From positions 62,001 through 126,000 of the forward strand of contig NZ_LKAS01000001.1 in NCBI RefSeq assembly GCF_002075085.1: a stretch of 64,000 nucleotides of DNA, given 5' to 3'. The DNA is from a bacterium endosymbiont of Pedicinus badii. GTDB taxonomy: Bacteria; Pseudomonadota; Gammaproteobacteria; Enterobacterales; Enterobacteriaceae. Below are positions 46,056 to 54,879 of the stretch, piece by piece (positions within the stretch are counted from its first letter, which is position 1; every line of letters starts with the position of its first letter). A program made the translations under genes and the position numbers. The notes under the pieces were generated by a model. The model searched no databases and was not told where the DNA came from. It saw only the letters and a list, made by a program, of their open reading frames with translations.

Positions 46056-47140
46056 ACTAGTTTCTTAAAATTATTTTGTATAATTCCTCCTCCTATGCAG
46101 CAATTTTTTACATAAAATACTATTGATTGTCCTATTGTTGCTGCATAAACTGGATTTTTGAATACTGCGTATACAGATTTCGTATTTTTATTTTTTTTCA
46201 AAATACATTTTTCTTCTTTTTGTTGGTATCTAATTTTTGCTTTGCATTTTATAGGTAGTCTAAAAAAATTTTTATTTATCATATGAAAATTTTTAATTTT
46301 TATAATTTTAGAAAATAAATCTAGGTTATTTTTTCCTTGTGAAACGAATAAAAAGTTCTTTTTTATGTCTTTTTTTACTACATACCAAGGAAAATTTTGG
46401 AAACCTTTTTTTCCTCCAATTCTGATTCCTTTTCTTTGTCCTATGGTATATAAATGAAGTCCATTATGCAATCCTAATTCTTCTCCAGTACTAGAAACTA
46501 TTTTCCCTGGATTTTTCGGTATGTATTTCTTAATAAAATTTTGAAATTTTTTTTCCCCTATAAAACAAATTCCTGTAGAACTTTTTTTTTTTGCATTAAT
46601 TAATCTTAAATTTTTTGCTATTTTTCTTACTATTTTCTTTTTTAAATGTCCTATAGGAAATAAACATTTTGAAATTTGCTTTTCATTTAGACTATATAAG
46701 AAATAACTTTGATCTTTTTTTTGATCTTTCCCTTTTATTAAGAAGGTTCTGTTTTGGATTACTAATTTTCTTACGTAATGTCCAGTGGCTATGTAATTTG
46801 CATTTAGTTGTTCTATTGCGAAGTTTAAAAAAACTTTAAATTTTATTTCTTTATTACAAAGTATATCTGGATTTGGAGTATATCCACTTTTGTAATCTAA
46901 AATAAATTTTTTAAAAACTTTTTCCCAATATTCGTAAGAAAAATTTATTTTTTCTATAGGTATTCCTAATTTTTTGCAAACCATTTGAGAGATTAAAAAA
47001 TCTTTTTTTGAATCGCAATTTTGATCTTCTTCCCAGTTTTGCATAAATACTGCTTCTACTTGATATCCAATTTTTTTTAGCATCCAAGCAGCAATAGAAG
47101 AATCTACTCCACCAGAAATTCCAATTACTACTTTTTTCAT
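46052..47140 (-). CDS. mnmA: tRNA-specific 2-thiouridylase MnmA
   Basis: MnmA adds sulfur to U34 of tRNA-Lys, -Glu and -Gln. The 362 residues compare with 368 in E. coli. The PP-loop is GISGGVDSSIAAW near residue 8, and the two catalytic Cys lie in NPDILCNKEIKF and SSTGICFIGE. The sulfur donor TusE is encoded at 24524. In a Lys-rich AAA-codon genome, thiolated tRNA-Lys should matter for decoding speed and frame keeping. Confidence 0.97.
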   Translation of the reverse strand: MKKVVIGISGGVDSSIAAWMLKKIGYQVEAVFMQNWEEDQNCDSKKDFLISQMVCKKLGIPIEKINFSYEYWEKVFKKFILDYKSGYTPNPDILCNKEIKFKVFLNFAIEQLNANYIATGHYVRKLVIQNRTFLIKGKDQKKDQSYFLYSLNEKQISKCLFPIGHLKKKIVRKIAKNLRLINAKKKSSTGICFIGEKKFQNFIKKYIPKNPGKIVSSTGEELGLHNGLHLYTIGQRKGIRIGGKKGFQNFPWYVVKKDIKKNFLFVSQGKNNLDLFSKIIKIKNFHMINKNFFRLPIKCKAKIRYQQKEEKCILKKNKNTKSVYAVFKNPVYAATIGQSIVFYVKNCCIGGGIIQNNFKKLV

Positions 47141-47152
47141 TGTTATAAAATT

Positions 47153-48202
47153 CTATATTTTAAATAAAAATTTTATTATATCTCCATCCTTTATGATATA
47201 ATTTTTTCCTTCTAAACGAATTTTTCCAAAATTTCTAGCATTCTTTATCCCTTTACAATTTACATAATCTTTATACGATACAACTTCTGCTCTTATGAAG
47301 CCCCTTTGGATATCAGAATGTATTTTTTTTGCTGCTTGAAAAGCATTACAATCTTTTTTAATAGTCCAGGATTTTATTTCTTTTTCTCCTACTGTGAAAA
47401 AAGTTTTTAAATTAAGCATTTTATATGTTAAGTAAATAATTTGATTCAACTTTTTATTTTTATAATATTGATTATTTAAATTTTTTCTGCAATCTAAAAA
47501 TTCTTTTTTTATACATATTGTAATAAACTTTTCACTTTTTAAATATGACTTTACTTTTTCAAGTTTTTTACATTCAGTATTATGCAATCTATTTTTGTTT
47601 TCATTTTTATTTAAAATATAAATAGTTGGTTTAAAAGTTAAAAAATTTAATTTTTGCACTTCTTTTTTTTCTACTTCAGAAAAATGGGATTTTCTTAAAA
47701 GATTTCCTTCATTTAAATATTTAAAACATTTTTCTAGTATGCATGATTCTTTTTTTTCATCTTGATTTTTTATGTATTTTTCACACAATAGTAAATCCGA
47801 AAGAATTAATTCTGTATTAATTGTGTCAATATCATTTATTGGACTAATATTTCCATTAATATGAAAAATATCTTTATTTTGAAAACAAAGTACTACATGA
47901 AGTAGTGCATTAGATAATCGAATTTGTGAAAGAAACTTGTTTCCCAATCCTTCTCCTTTGTAGGAATTTTTTATTAATCCAGCTATATCAAAGAAATCAA
48001 TCGTAGAATACGTATTTTTTTTTGATTTTACAATACTTTGTAATAGTTCTATTCTTTCATCAAAAAGAATTGCCTTTCCAATATTTGGCTCTATTGTGCA
48101 AAAAGGAAAATTTTTAGAATTTACATTCATACTAGTTAAAGAATTAAATAAAGTAGATTTTCCTACATTAGGAAAACCTATAATTCCACATTTAAATCCC
48201 AT
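47153..48202 (-). CDS. ychF: Ribosome-binding ATPase YchF
   Basis: An Obg-family P-loop protein that prefers ATP. The 349 residues compare with 363 in E. coli. G1 is GFPNVGKST near residue 9, G3 is DIAGL, and the G4-like motif is NKNE, the NxxE form that gives ATP specificity. A coiled coil lies in the middle, and a TGS-like C-terminus ends in RLEGKNYIIKDGDIIKF. The middle region is more divergent than usual. It precedes mnmA and follows pth on the minus strand. Confidence 0.94.
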   Translation of the reverse strand: MGFKCGIIGFPNVGKSTLFNSLTSMNVNSKNFPFCTIEPNIGKAILFDERIELLQSIVKSKKNTYSTIDFFDIAGLIKNSYKGEGLGNKFLSQIRLSNALLHVVLCFQNKDIFHINGNISPINDIDTINTELILSDLLLCEKYIKNQDEKKESCILEKCFKYLNEGNLLRKSHFSEVEKKEVQKLNFLTFKPTIYILNKNENKNRLHNTECKKLEKVKSYLKSEKFITICIKKEFLDCRKNLNNQYYKNKKLNQIIYLTYKMLNLKTFFTVGEKEIKSWTIKKDCNAFQAAKKIHSDIQRGFIRAEVVSYKDYVNCKGIKNARNFGKIRLEGKNYIIKDGDIIKFLFKI

Positions 48203-48213
48203 TTAACATTTCC

Positions 48214-48744
48214 TTAGTTGTATATTAAATACTGTTTGGATTTTATAGAAATTTTAATACAATTTTTAATAATTTTTTTCTCTTTTTCAGAAAAATTTTT
48301 TAGTACAAAATCAGAAATATCAGTCTTATTTTTTGGTCTTCCAATTCCTATTTTGATTCTATAAAAATCTTTATTTTTTAGAATTTCTATTATATTTTTT
48401 ACACCATTATGACCATTATGATATTTTCCAAAACAAATCTTTATTTTTCCTATAGGAAGATCAATTTCATCATGTACAATAGCAATTTCTTTATTAGAAA
48501 ATTTATAAAAATTTTTTACTTTTTCTACAGAAATTCCATTAAGATTCATGAATAGATCTGGTACTAATAAATTTATTTTTTTTTTTTCTATAAAACTGGT
48601 AAGGTATCCAAAAAAATATTTCTTTCTAGAAAATACTTTTTTTTTATGTTTTGCTAATTCTTTTAAGTATATTTTCCCAATATTATGTCTAGTGCTTTCG
48701 TATTTTTTTCCTGGATTTGATAGTCCTACTAGTAATTTAATCAT
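48214..48744 (-). CDS. pth: Peptidyl-tRNA hydrolase
   Basis: Pth releases peptides from prematurely dropped peptidyl-tRNA. From the ATG at 48744 the protein has 176 residues, about 18 fewer than E. coli, all lost at the C-terminus. Asn10 and the catalytic His20 lie in [15 protein letters not shown], the Asn in FMNLNG and Asp92 in VHDEIDLP. The start lies within the last eight bases of prs. An upstream ATG at 48822 inside prs is a shadow. Confidence 0.95.
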   Translation of the reverse strand: MIKLLVGLSNPGKKYESTRHNIGKIYLKELAKHKKKVFSRKKYFFGYLTSFIEKKKINLLVPDLFMNLNGISVEKVKNFYKFSNKEIAIVHDEIDLPIGKIKICFGKYHNGHNGVKNIIEILKNKDFYRIKIGIGRPKNKTDISDFVLKNFSEKEKKIIKNCIKISIKSKQYLIYN

Positions 48745-49696
48745 ATATTTCAGTTTTAAACATTTCTGATATTGATTCCTCATTGCTAATTCTTCTAATT
48801 GCTTCTGCAAGCATATTAGCAACAGTTAATACAGAAATTTTAGATAAATTTTTTATGTTATTATTCAGTGGTATTGTATCACAAACTATAATTTGATCTA
48901 TTGTAGATTTTTGAATATTCTTGTAAGAATTGCCTGAAAATATAGGATGAGTAGCATATGCAAAAACTCTTTTAGCTTTTCTTAGTTTAAGTGCTTCTGA
49001 AGCTTTACAAAGTGTACCAGCAGTATCTATAATATCATCTATCAATAAACAGTCTCTGTTTTCCACTTCTCCTATTATGTTCATAACTTCAGAGACATTG
49101 GCTTTCTGTCTTCTTTTATCAACTACAGCAATGTCAATATCACTTAATAATTTTGCAATTGCTCTAGCTCTTGCTACTCCTCCAATATCTGGAGAAACAA
49201 CAATAGGATTTTCTAATTTTCTTTTTTTTATATCTTCTAATAAAATAGAACTTCCAAAAACATTATCTACTGGAACATCAAAAAAACCTTGTATTTGTTC
49301 TGCGTGAAGATCAATTGTTAGCATTCTGTCTATACCTACACTAGATAAAAAATCTGCAACAATTTTAGCAGTAATTGGAACTCTTGCAGAACGTACTCTT
49401 CTATCTTGTCTTGCATATCCAAAATATGGAATTACAGCTGTAATTCTTCCTGCAGAGGCTCTTCTTAAAGCATCTATCATAACTGCTAATTCCATAAGAT
49501 TATCATTTGTTGGAAAGCATGTTGATTGTATTATAAATATGTCATCTCCTCTAACATTTTCGTTAATTTGAACATTTACTTCCCCATCTTTAAATTTTCC
49601 TACAGAAGCTTTTCCTATACCAATTTTTAATTTATTTGCTATTTTTTTTGATAATTTTGGATTAGAATTTCCAGAAAATAGTTTCATTTTTGTCAT
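48737..49696 (-). CDS. prs: Ribose-phosphate pyrophosphokinase
   Basis: Prs makes PRPP for nucleotides, NAD, His and Trp. The 319 residues compare with 315 in E. coli, and conservation is very high. [20 protein letters not shown] contains the ATP-binding flexible loop, [11 protein letters not shown] the metal-binding His, and [10 protein letters not shown] the PRPP-binding loop. It is followed by pth (overlap) and preceded by ispE on the minus strand. Confidence 0.98.
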   Translation of the reverse strand: MTKMKLFSGNSNPKLSKKIANKLKIGIGKASVGKFKDGEVNVQINENVRGDDIFIIQSTCFPTNDNLMELAVMIDALRRASAGRITAVIPYFGYARQDRRVRSARVPITAKIVADFLSSVGIDRMLTIDLHAEQIQGFFDVPVDNVFGSSILLEDIKKRKLENPIVVSPDIGGVARARAIAKLLSDIDIAVVDKRRQKANVSEVMNIIGEVENRDCLLIDDIIDTAGTLCKASEALKLRKAKRVFAYATHPIFSGNSYKNIQKSTIDQIIVCDTIPLNNNIKNLSKISVLTVANMLAEAIRRISNEESISEMFKTEIYD

Positions 49697-49715
49697 AAAT
49701 TTATTCCTAAAAATT

Positions 49716-50579
49716 TTAATTGCAAACAGAAAGAATTTTTTTTACAATTTCTTGAACTTTTTTCAAGGGAGAAAAATTTATTCCTTTTACTAATATACAA
49801 TCCATCCATTTTGGAATTTTTGAAAGAACTTTTTTAGCTTCTTTTTTTTTATTGAATGCTGAAAAAACGCAAGATCCACTGCCTGTTATGCTAGAAGGAG
49901 CAAACTTAGATAGCCAAAAAATATATTTTTTTAGTATTTGAAATTTTTTTATTATAACTGTTTCTAAATCATTAGAAAATATTTTTTCTATTGTTTCTTT
50001 TTTTGTTGTGTTTTTTTCAAATAAAAAAAAAGCTTCTTTTGTAGAAATTCTTATTGGAGGAATAGCAATTACATACCAATTTTCGAATAAGTTAATTTTT
50101 TTTAATTTTTCTCCTCTACCTTCTGCATACGAAGAAAATCCTCTAACAAATATAGGCACATCAGATCCAACTTTTTGAGCAATTTCTAGTAGTTTTTTTA
50201 TTTTTATATTACATTTCCATAAAATGTTTAAAGCTACTAAAGTAGTAGCTGCATTTGAAGATCCTCCTCCCATTCCAGATCCAATAGGAATATTTTTTTT
50301 CACTATTTTAATGTTAACTCCTGGAAGAATTCCATATTTTTTATAATGGTATTTTTGAAGTAATTTAGCTGCTACAGTAATTAAATTATTTTTATTTTTT
50401 ATTCCAAAAATAGGATTTATAATTTTAATTTTCTTACTTTTATTTACAAAAAATTTTATATAATCACAATAATTTATTATTTGAAAAATAGTTTTTATAT
50501 TATAAAATCCATCTTTTCTTTTGTTTAAAATTTTAAGAAAAAGATTAATTTTTGCAGGACAAGGCCATATTATATTCAT
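49716..50579 (-). CDS. ispE: 4-diphosphocytidyl-2-C-methyl-D-erythritol kinase
   Basis: IspE is the GHMP kinase of the non-mevalonate isoprenoid pathway. The 287 residues compare with 283 in E. coli. CPAKINLFL near the N-terminus holds the catalytic Lys, [14 protein letters not shown] is the ATP-binding motif, and [10 protein letters not shown] carries the catalytic Asp. The C-terminal [10 protein letters not shown] glycine loop is present. lolB, which follows the ispE region in E. coli, is missing. Confidence 0.96.
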   Translation of the reverse strand: MNIIWPCPAKINLFLKILNKRKDGFYNIKTIFQIINYCDYIKFFVNKSKKIKIINPIFGIKNKNNLITVAAKLLQKYHYKKYGILPGVNIKIVKKNIPIGSGMGGGSSNAATTLVALNILWKCNIKIKKLLEIAQKVGSDVPIFVRGFSSYAEGRGEKLKKINLFENWYVIAIPPIRISTKEAFFLFEKNTTKKETIEKIFSNDLETVIIKKFQILKKYIFWLSKFAPSSITGSGSCVFSAFNKKKEAKKVLSKIPKWMDCILVKGINFSPLKKVQEIVKKILSVCN

Positions 50580-50652
50580 ATCAATTAATAAAATTTTTAT
50601 TTTTTATTTTTTCAATATCTTATATAATTTTTTAAAAATTTTTAAAATTAAA

Positions 50653-51723
50653 ATGCACACTAAAATTATAAAAAAAATTGATTCTTTAAAAGAAAAAAAG
50701 AGAGAAATTGAAAATATTTTTAAAAATAAGAAAATTTTTTCAAATTATAAAGAGTTTGTAGAACTTTCTAAAAAATACAAAAAAATTAAAAGTATTGTAG
50801 ATTGTTTTGACAGTTGGAATGAAATTAAAAAAGAGATTTCTTCTGTTAAAAGTTTGTTATGTGATAAAGCTTTCAAAGATATAGCAAAGGAAGAAATTGA
50901 AAAGTTAAATGCTATAAAAAAGAAAAAAGAAAAAAAAATAAATTTTTTATTGCTTCCGAATGATCCAAATGATAAGTTAGGATGTTTTTTAGAAATTAGA
51001 TCAGCTACTGGAGGGGAAGAAGCAGCTCTTTTCGCTAAAGATTTATTCAAAATGTATAGTAGATTTGCAGAAGATAGTCATTGGGATATTAAAATAATCA
51101 GTTTACAATACGGAGAAAAACTTGGATATAAAGAAATAATAGCAAAAATTTCTTCTAAAAATTCTTATAAAATTCTTAAATTTGAATCTGGAGGACACAG
51201 AGTACAAAGAATACCAGAAACAGAGTCACAAGGAAGAATTCATACTTCTTCTTGTACTGTAGCAGTCATTCCTGATTTACCTAAAGAATCTCTTCCAAAA
51301 ATAGATTTTTCAGATTTAAAAATAGATACTTTTAGATCTTCTGGAGCTGGAGGACAACATGTAAATACTACAGATTCAGCAATTAGAATTACGCATATTC
51401 CAACTGGTATTGTAGTTGAATGCCAAAATGAAAGATCACAGCATAAAAATAAATCTAAGGCAATAGAAATTTTACAAAATCGTCTTATTTCTATGAAAAT
51501 TAAACAAAAAAGAGAGAAGGAATCTATAGAAAGAAAAATTCTTTTAGGAACTGGAGAAAGATCGGATAGAATTAGAACATACAATTATCCTAAAGGAAGA
51601 ATCACAGATCATAGAATAAATAAAAACTTTTATCAGTTAGAAGAAATTATGAGAGGAAAATTAGACATAATTTTAGATGCAATCTTACAATTTAACAGAA
51701 TTAATCAAATTTCTTCTTTATAA
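50653..51723 (+). CDS. prfA: Peptide chain release factor 1
   Basis: RF1 ends translation at UAA and UAG. From the ATG at 50653 the product has 356 residues (360 in E. coli). The PET tripeptide in HRVQRIPETESQGRIH reads the stop codon, and GGQ in SSGAGGQHVNTT triggers hydrolysis. Its presence shows that UAG is a real stop in this organism, which matters for the TAG in rpmF. hemA, upstream of prfA in E. coli, is gone. prmC follows after one base. Confidence 0.97.
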   Translation: MHTKIIKKIDSLKEKKREIENIFKNKKIFSNYKEFVELSKKYKKIKSIVDCFDSWNEIKKEISSVKSLLCDKAFKDIAKEEIEKLNAIKKKKEKKINFLLLPNDPNDKLGCFLEIRSATGGEEAALFAKDLFKMYSRFAEDSHWDIKIISLQYGEKLGYKEIIAKISSKNSYKILKFESGGHRVQRIPETESQGRIHTSSCTVAVIPDLPKESLPKIDFSDLKIDTFRSSGAGGQHVNTTDSAIRITHIPTGIVVECQNERSQHKNKSKAIEILQNRLISMKIKQKREKESIERKILLGTGERSDRIRTYNYPKGRITDHRINKNFYQLEEIMRGKLDIILDAILQFNRINQISSL

Positions 51724-51724
51724 A

Positions 51725-52582
51725 ATGACTACTATACTAGATTGGAAAAAAAATATAATGTTGAATTTTCAAAAGAATTTTCAAGAAAGGTCTATATCTC
51801 TTTTAGAAATTGATATGATACTGAAAAAAGTTCTTAATATGACTGATTTAGAAATTATTACTAAAGAAAATTTAAAAATACAAAAAAATAAATTAAAAAT
51901 TTTAGATTGTGCAGTACAAAGAAGAATTTTGGGAGAACCAATTGAATATATACTAAAGGAAAAAAATTTCTATCATTTAACTTTACAAACCAGTGAAAAA
52001 GTTTTTATACCAAGAAAAGATACAGAATTAATAATAGATATAGCACTAAAATTTTTTAAAAATAGAAAAATTAGAATTTTAGATTTAGGATCTGGAATTG
52101 GTACAATATCTATATGTTTAGCTTCAAAAAGAAAAAATTGGAATATACTTGGAGTTGATATAAATCCTTATGCAATTAAATTATCTAAAAAAAATGCGAA
52201 AAATTTAAAATTAAAAAATGTAAAATTTTTGAAAAGTAATTGGTTCAATGCTATAAAGAATCTTATTTTTGATATTCTAATAAGCAATCCTCCTTATATA
52301 GGAGGAAAAGATAAGCATCTAGTAAATTTAAAGTACGAACCAAAAAATTCTCTTATTTCTGGAATGAATGGGTTGAGATCTATCAAATACATATGCAAAA
52401 AATCTAAAAAATTTTTAAAAAAGCATGGTATTCTTATTATAGAACATGGATATAATCAATCAAAGTATGTTCAGTACTTCATGAAAAAGTCTGGATTTTA
52501 TAATATTCGAACCTTCTTAGATATAGAAAATAGAGAAAGAATCACTTTAGCAACTAAAAGCAGAATTTTTAAACAATTATGA
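51725..52582 (+). CDS. prmC: Release factor glutamine methyltransferase
   Basis: PrmC methylates the Gln of the GGQ motif in release factors. From the ATG at 51725, one base after the prfA stop, it has 285 residues (277 in E. coli). The SAM motif is LDLGSGIGTIS near residue 115, and the glutamine-binding NPPYIGG lies near 185. A start at 51677 inside prfA is a shadow. The end overlaps kdsA by four bases (ATGA). Confidence 0.95.
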   Translation: MTTILDWKKNIMLNFQKNFQERSISLLEIDMILKKVLNMTDLEIITKENLKIQKNKLKILDCAVQRRILGEPIEYILKEKNFYHLTLQTSEKVFIPRKDTELIIDIALKFFKNRKIRILDLGSGIGTISICLASKRKNWNILGVDINPYAIKLSKKNAKNLKLKNVKFLKSNWFNAIKNLIFDILISNPPYIGGKDKHLVNLKYEPKNSLISGMNGLRSIKYICKKSKKFLKKHGILIIEHGYNQSKYVQYFMKKSGFYNIRTFLDIENRERITLATKSRIFKQL

Positions 52583-53445
52583 AACAAATAACTATAAAAA
52601 TTAGAGACATAAAAATTTCGAATTCTAGATCTTTTGTTTTATTTGGAGGCATAAATGTATTAGAATCTTATGAAATTTCCGAAATAATTTGTGAGCATTT
52701 TATCAATATAACAAAAAAATTGAAAATACCTTATGTATTTAAAGCATCTTTTGATAAAGCGAATAGAACTCACTATAAATCTTATAGAGGAGTAGGATTG
52801 AAAAATGGAATGAAGATTTTTAAAAAGTTAAAAGATAAATTCAATGTTTTAATTATGACGGATGTACACGAAAGAGAACAAGTAAAAATAGTTAAAAATT
52901 TTGTTGATATTATACAAATACCTGCTTTTTTAGCTAGACAAACTGATTTAATTGAAGAAATTGCAAAATCTGGAATGCCTATTAATGTAAAAAAACCTCA
53001 ATTTTTAAGTCATGAGCAAGTGAAATATATAATAGAGAAAATAAGAAATTTTGGAAATAAAAAAATTATTTTATGCGAAAGAGGAAATGTTTTTGGGTAC
53101 GAAAATTTAGTAGTTGATATGCTTGGATTCAATATTATAAAGGTTGTTTCTAATGGATTACCAGTAATTTTTGATGCTAGTCATTCATTACAAAAAAGAA
53201 ATTCAAAAAATAAGAAATCTTGTTCTGGAAGGAATTGGCAAATTTTTAATTTATCTCAGTCAGCCATTTGTTCAAGAATTGCAGGATTGTTTGTTGAATC
53301 TTACTTTAATCCAGAAGATGCTAAATGTGATGGATTTTCTTCTCTTCCAATCAAAGAATTGGAAAATTTTCTTCAACAAATAAAAAAAGTAGATACTTTA
53401 ATAAAGTCTTTTCCAGAAAAAAGAATAGGTAAAGTTGAATTTTAG
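52579..53445 (+). CDS. kdsA: 3-deoxy-8-phosphooctulonate synthase
   Basis: KdsA condenses PEP and arabinose-5-phosphate to Kdo-8-phosphate. The 288 residues compare with 284 in E. coli. FKASFDKANRTHYKSYRG, MTDVHE, IPAFLARQTDL and VKKPQFLS carry substrate residues, and ILCERGNVFGYENLVVDM is well kept. The Asn in DKAN and lack of a metal Cys place it in the metal-independent group. Together with kdsB it shows that Kdo is still made. The stop shares TTAG with the nadE stop. Confidence 0.96.
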   Translation: MKQITIKIRDIKISNSRSFVLFGGINVLESYEISEIICEHFINITKKLKIPYVFKASFDKANRTHYKSYRGVGLKNGMKIFKKLKDKFNVLIMTDVHEREQVKIVKNFVDIIQIPAFLARQTDLIEEIAKSGMPINVKKPQFLSHEQVKYIIEKIRNFGNKKIILCERGNVFGYENLVVDMLGFNIIKVVSNGLPVIFDASHSLQKRNSKNKKSCSGRNWQIFNLSQSAICSRIAGLFVESYFNPEDAKCDGFSSLPIKELENFLQQIKKVDTLIKSFPEKRIGKVEF

Positions 53446-54239
53446 ATTTTAAATACTACATTTCTTTTATGTAAAGAATATAGATATAGATTTTCTATAA
53501 TTTTTTCATATTCTTTTTTGATTTTTTTTCCTTCTAAATATCTATCAATGTTCTTATAAGAAATTCCTATTGCTTTTTCATCAGAAACAAAAGGAAAAGA
53601 GTCTTCTAAACCAGACATTGGAGTTTTTTTATACAATATTTCTGGACATTTAAGATATTGAAGAATTTTTTTTCCTTGTCTTTTATTCAAATGAATTATG
53701 GGATTTATATCAACTGCATTATCTCCATATTTAGTAAAATATCCTGTTACTAATTCACAAGCATTTAAAGTTCCTACTACTATTCCAGAGTATATATTAG
53801 ATATTAAGTATTCAATTTTGGCTCTTTCTCTAGATTTTAAATTGCCTTTTATTTTTTCATTGATAGGTATATTTTTTTTTTTTAAAACACTGATAGTGTT
53901 TTCTACTATACTTTTAATATCAATTTTTATAATTTTATCTGGATTAATAAAATTAATTGCTTTTTCACAGTCTTTTTCATCTATTTGTTTTCCAAATGGC
54001 ATTCTTAATGCAATTAAAAAAACAGAAGAACTTTTTTTTTTTCTTATTTCAGAAATAGCAGATTGGCAAATTTTAGCTGTTAAAGTAGAGTCTTGTCCTC
54101 CACTGATTCCAATTATTAAAGATTTTATATTTCTATTATTTTGTATGTATTTTTGAATTTTTTTTTTAATTCCTCTAAATTCAGTTTCAGGAAAAATTTT
54201 TTGTTTTACGTTTAATTGAGATATAATCAACTTTTGCAT
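53442..54239 (-). CDS. nadE: NH3-dependent NAD synthetase
   Basis: NadE amidates deamido-NAD with ATP and ammonia. The 265 residues compare with 275 in E. coli. The PP-loop is GISGGQDSTLTAKICQ near residue 45, and GYFTKYGD and DINPIIHLNKRQGK follow. The segment after the core reads GTLNACELVTGYF, whereas I recall GTDHAAEAITGFF in E. coli, so the substrate loop differs. The C-terminal GLEDSFP and NIDRYLEGK resemble the enterobacterial enzyme. It lies one base after the ydjM stop. Confidence 0.92.
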   Translation of the reverse strand: MQKLIISQLNVKQKIFPETEFRGIKKKIQKYIQNNRNIKSLIIGISGGQDSTLTAKICQSAISEIRKKKSSSVFLIALRMPFGKQIDEKDCEKAINFINPDKIIKIDIKSIVENTISVLKKKNIPINEKIKGNLKSRERAKIEYLISNIYSGIVVGTLNACELVTGYFTKYGDNAVDINPIIHLNKRQGKKILQYLKCPEILYKKTPMSGLEDSFPFVSDEKAIGISYKNIDRYLEGKKIKKEYEKIIENLYLYSLHKRNVVFKI

Positions 54240-54240
54240 T

Positions 54241-54779
54241 TTATTTAAAAAGTACGTTAATTTTTTGTATAACTAGCTTTATAGCATAAAAAATATATTT
54301 TTCAAATACAATAAGTATAATAGATAAAAAAATTCCAAAATAAGACTCTTTTTTTTCATTTTTAGAACGTAGTATTGGAATGCTAAAATATATTCGAAAT
54401 GGCCAAAATATTGGTACTCCAAAAGGAGTAAAAAAATCTGCTAGAATATGTCCTAAGTATCCTATATAAATTCCATAAAATATACTTTTATAAAGACATT
54501 TTTCAAATATAGATGTAAAAAAATATACTATAGATACTGCTAACAGACTATGCGTAAAATCTCTATGACCAAAAAATTTAGAAATAGGAAAAGAAATAAA
54601 TTTTACTCTCTTTCCTATTGTAGATTTAGGATGATCGATGTCTGGAAATAAAAAAGAAATTAGATTTCCTAAAAATACAAAATTCCATTCTAAATTTTGT
54701 AAAATCTCGAAATATAAAGAAATTTTTTTATTTAGTAGTGTGAAGAATATAGAAAAAAAAAATGTCCTTTAAATTTCAT
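54241..54779 (-). CDS. ydjM: YdjM-like inner-membrane metal-dependent hydrolase, frame broken at poly(T)
   Basis: A DUF457-family membrane protein like E. coli YdjM (196 residues). The ATG at 54779 opens MKFKGHFFF and stops after 15 codons. The next frame gives SIFFTLLNKK and then runs to 54241 without a stop, with PDIDHPKSTIG, GHRDFTHSLLAV and GHILADFFTPFGVPIFWP, the His/Asp motifs of the family. They join if the ten T on the minus strand (54753-54762) were eleven, giving about 179 residues. There is no other start codon. The function of YdjM is not known beyond LexA control in E. coli. Confidence 0.78.
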
Positions 54780-54879
54780 ATTTTTTAAAATTAAAATCTG
54801 ACTTCTAAATAATTGTATTATACTCTAACTTATTTAAAATTTTTATTTTAAGTAAATCTTACTGAAATTAAGGATTTCA

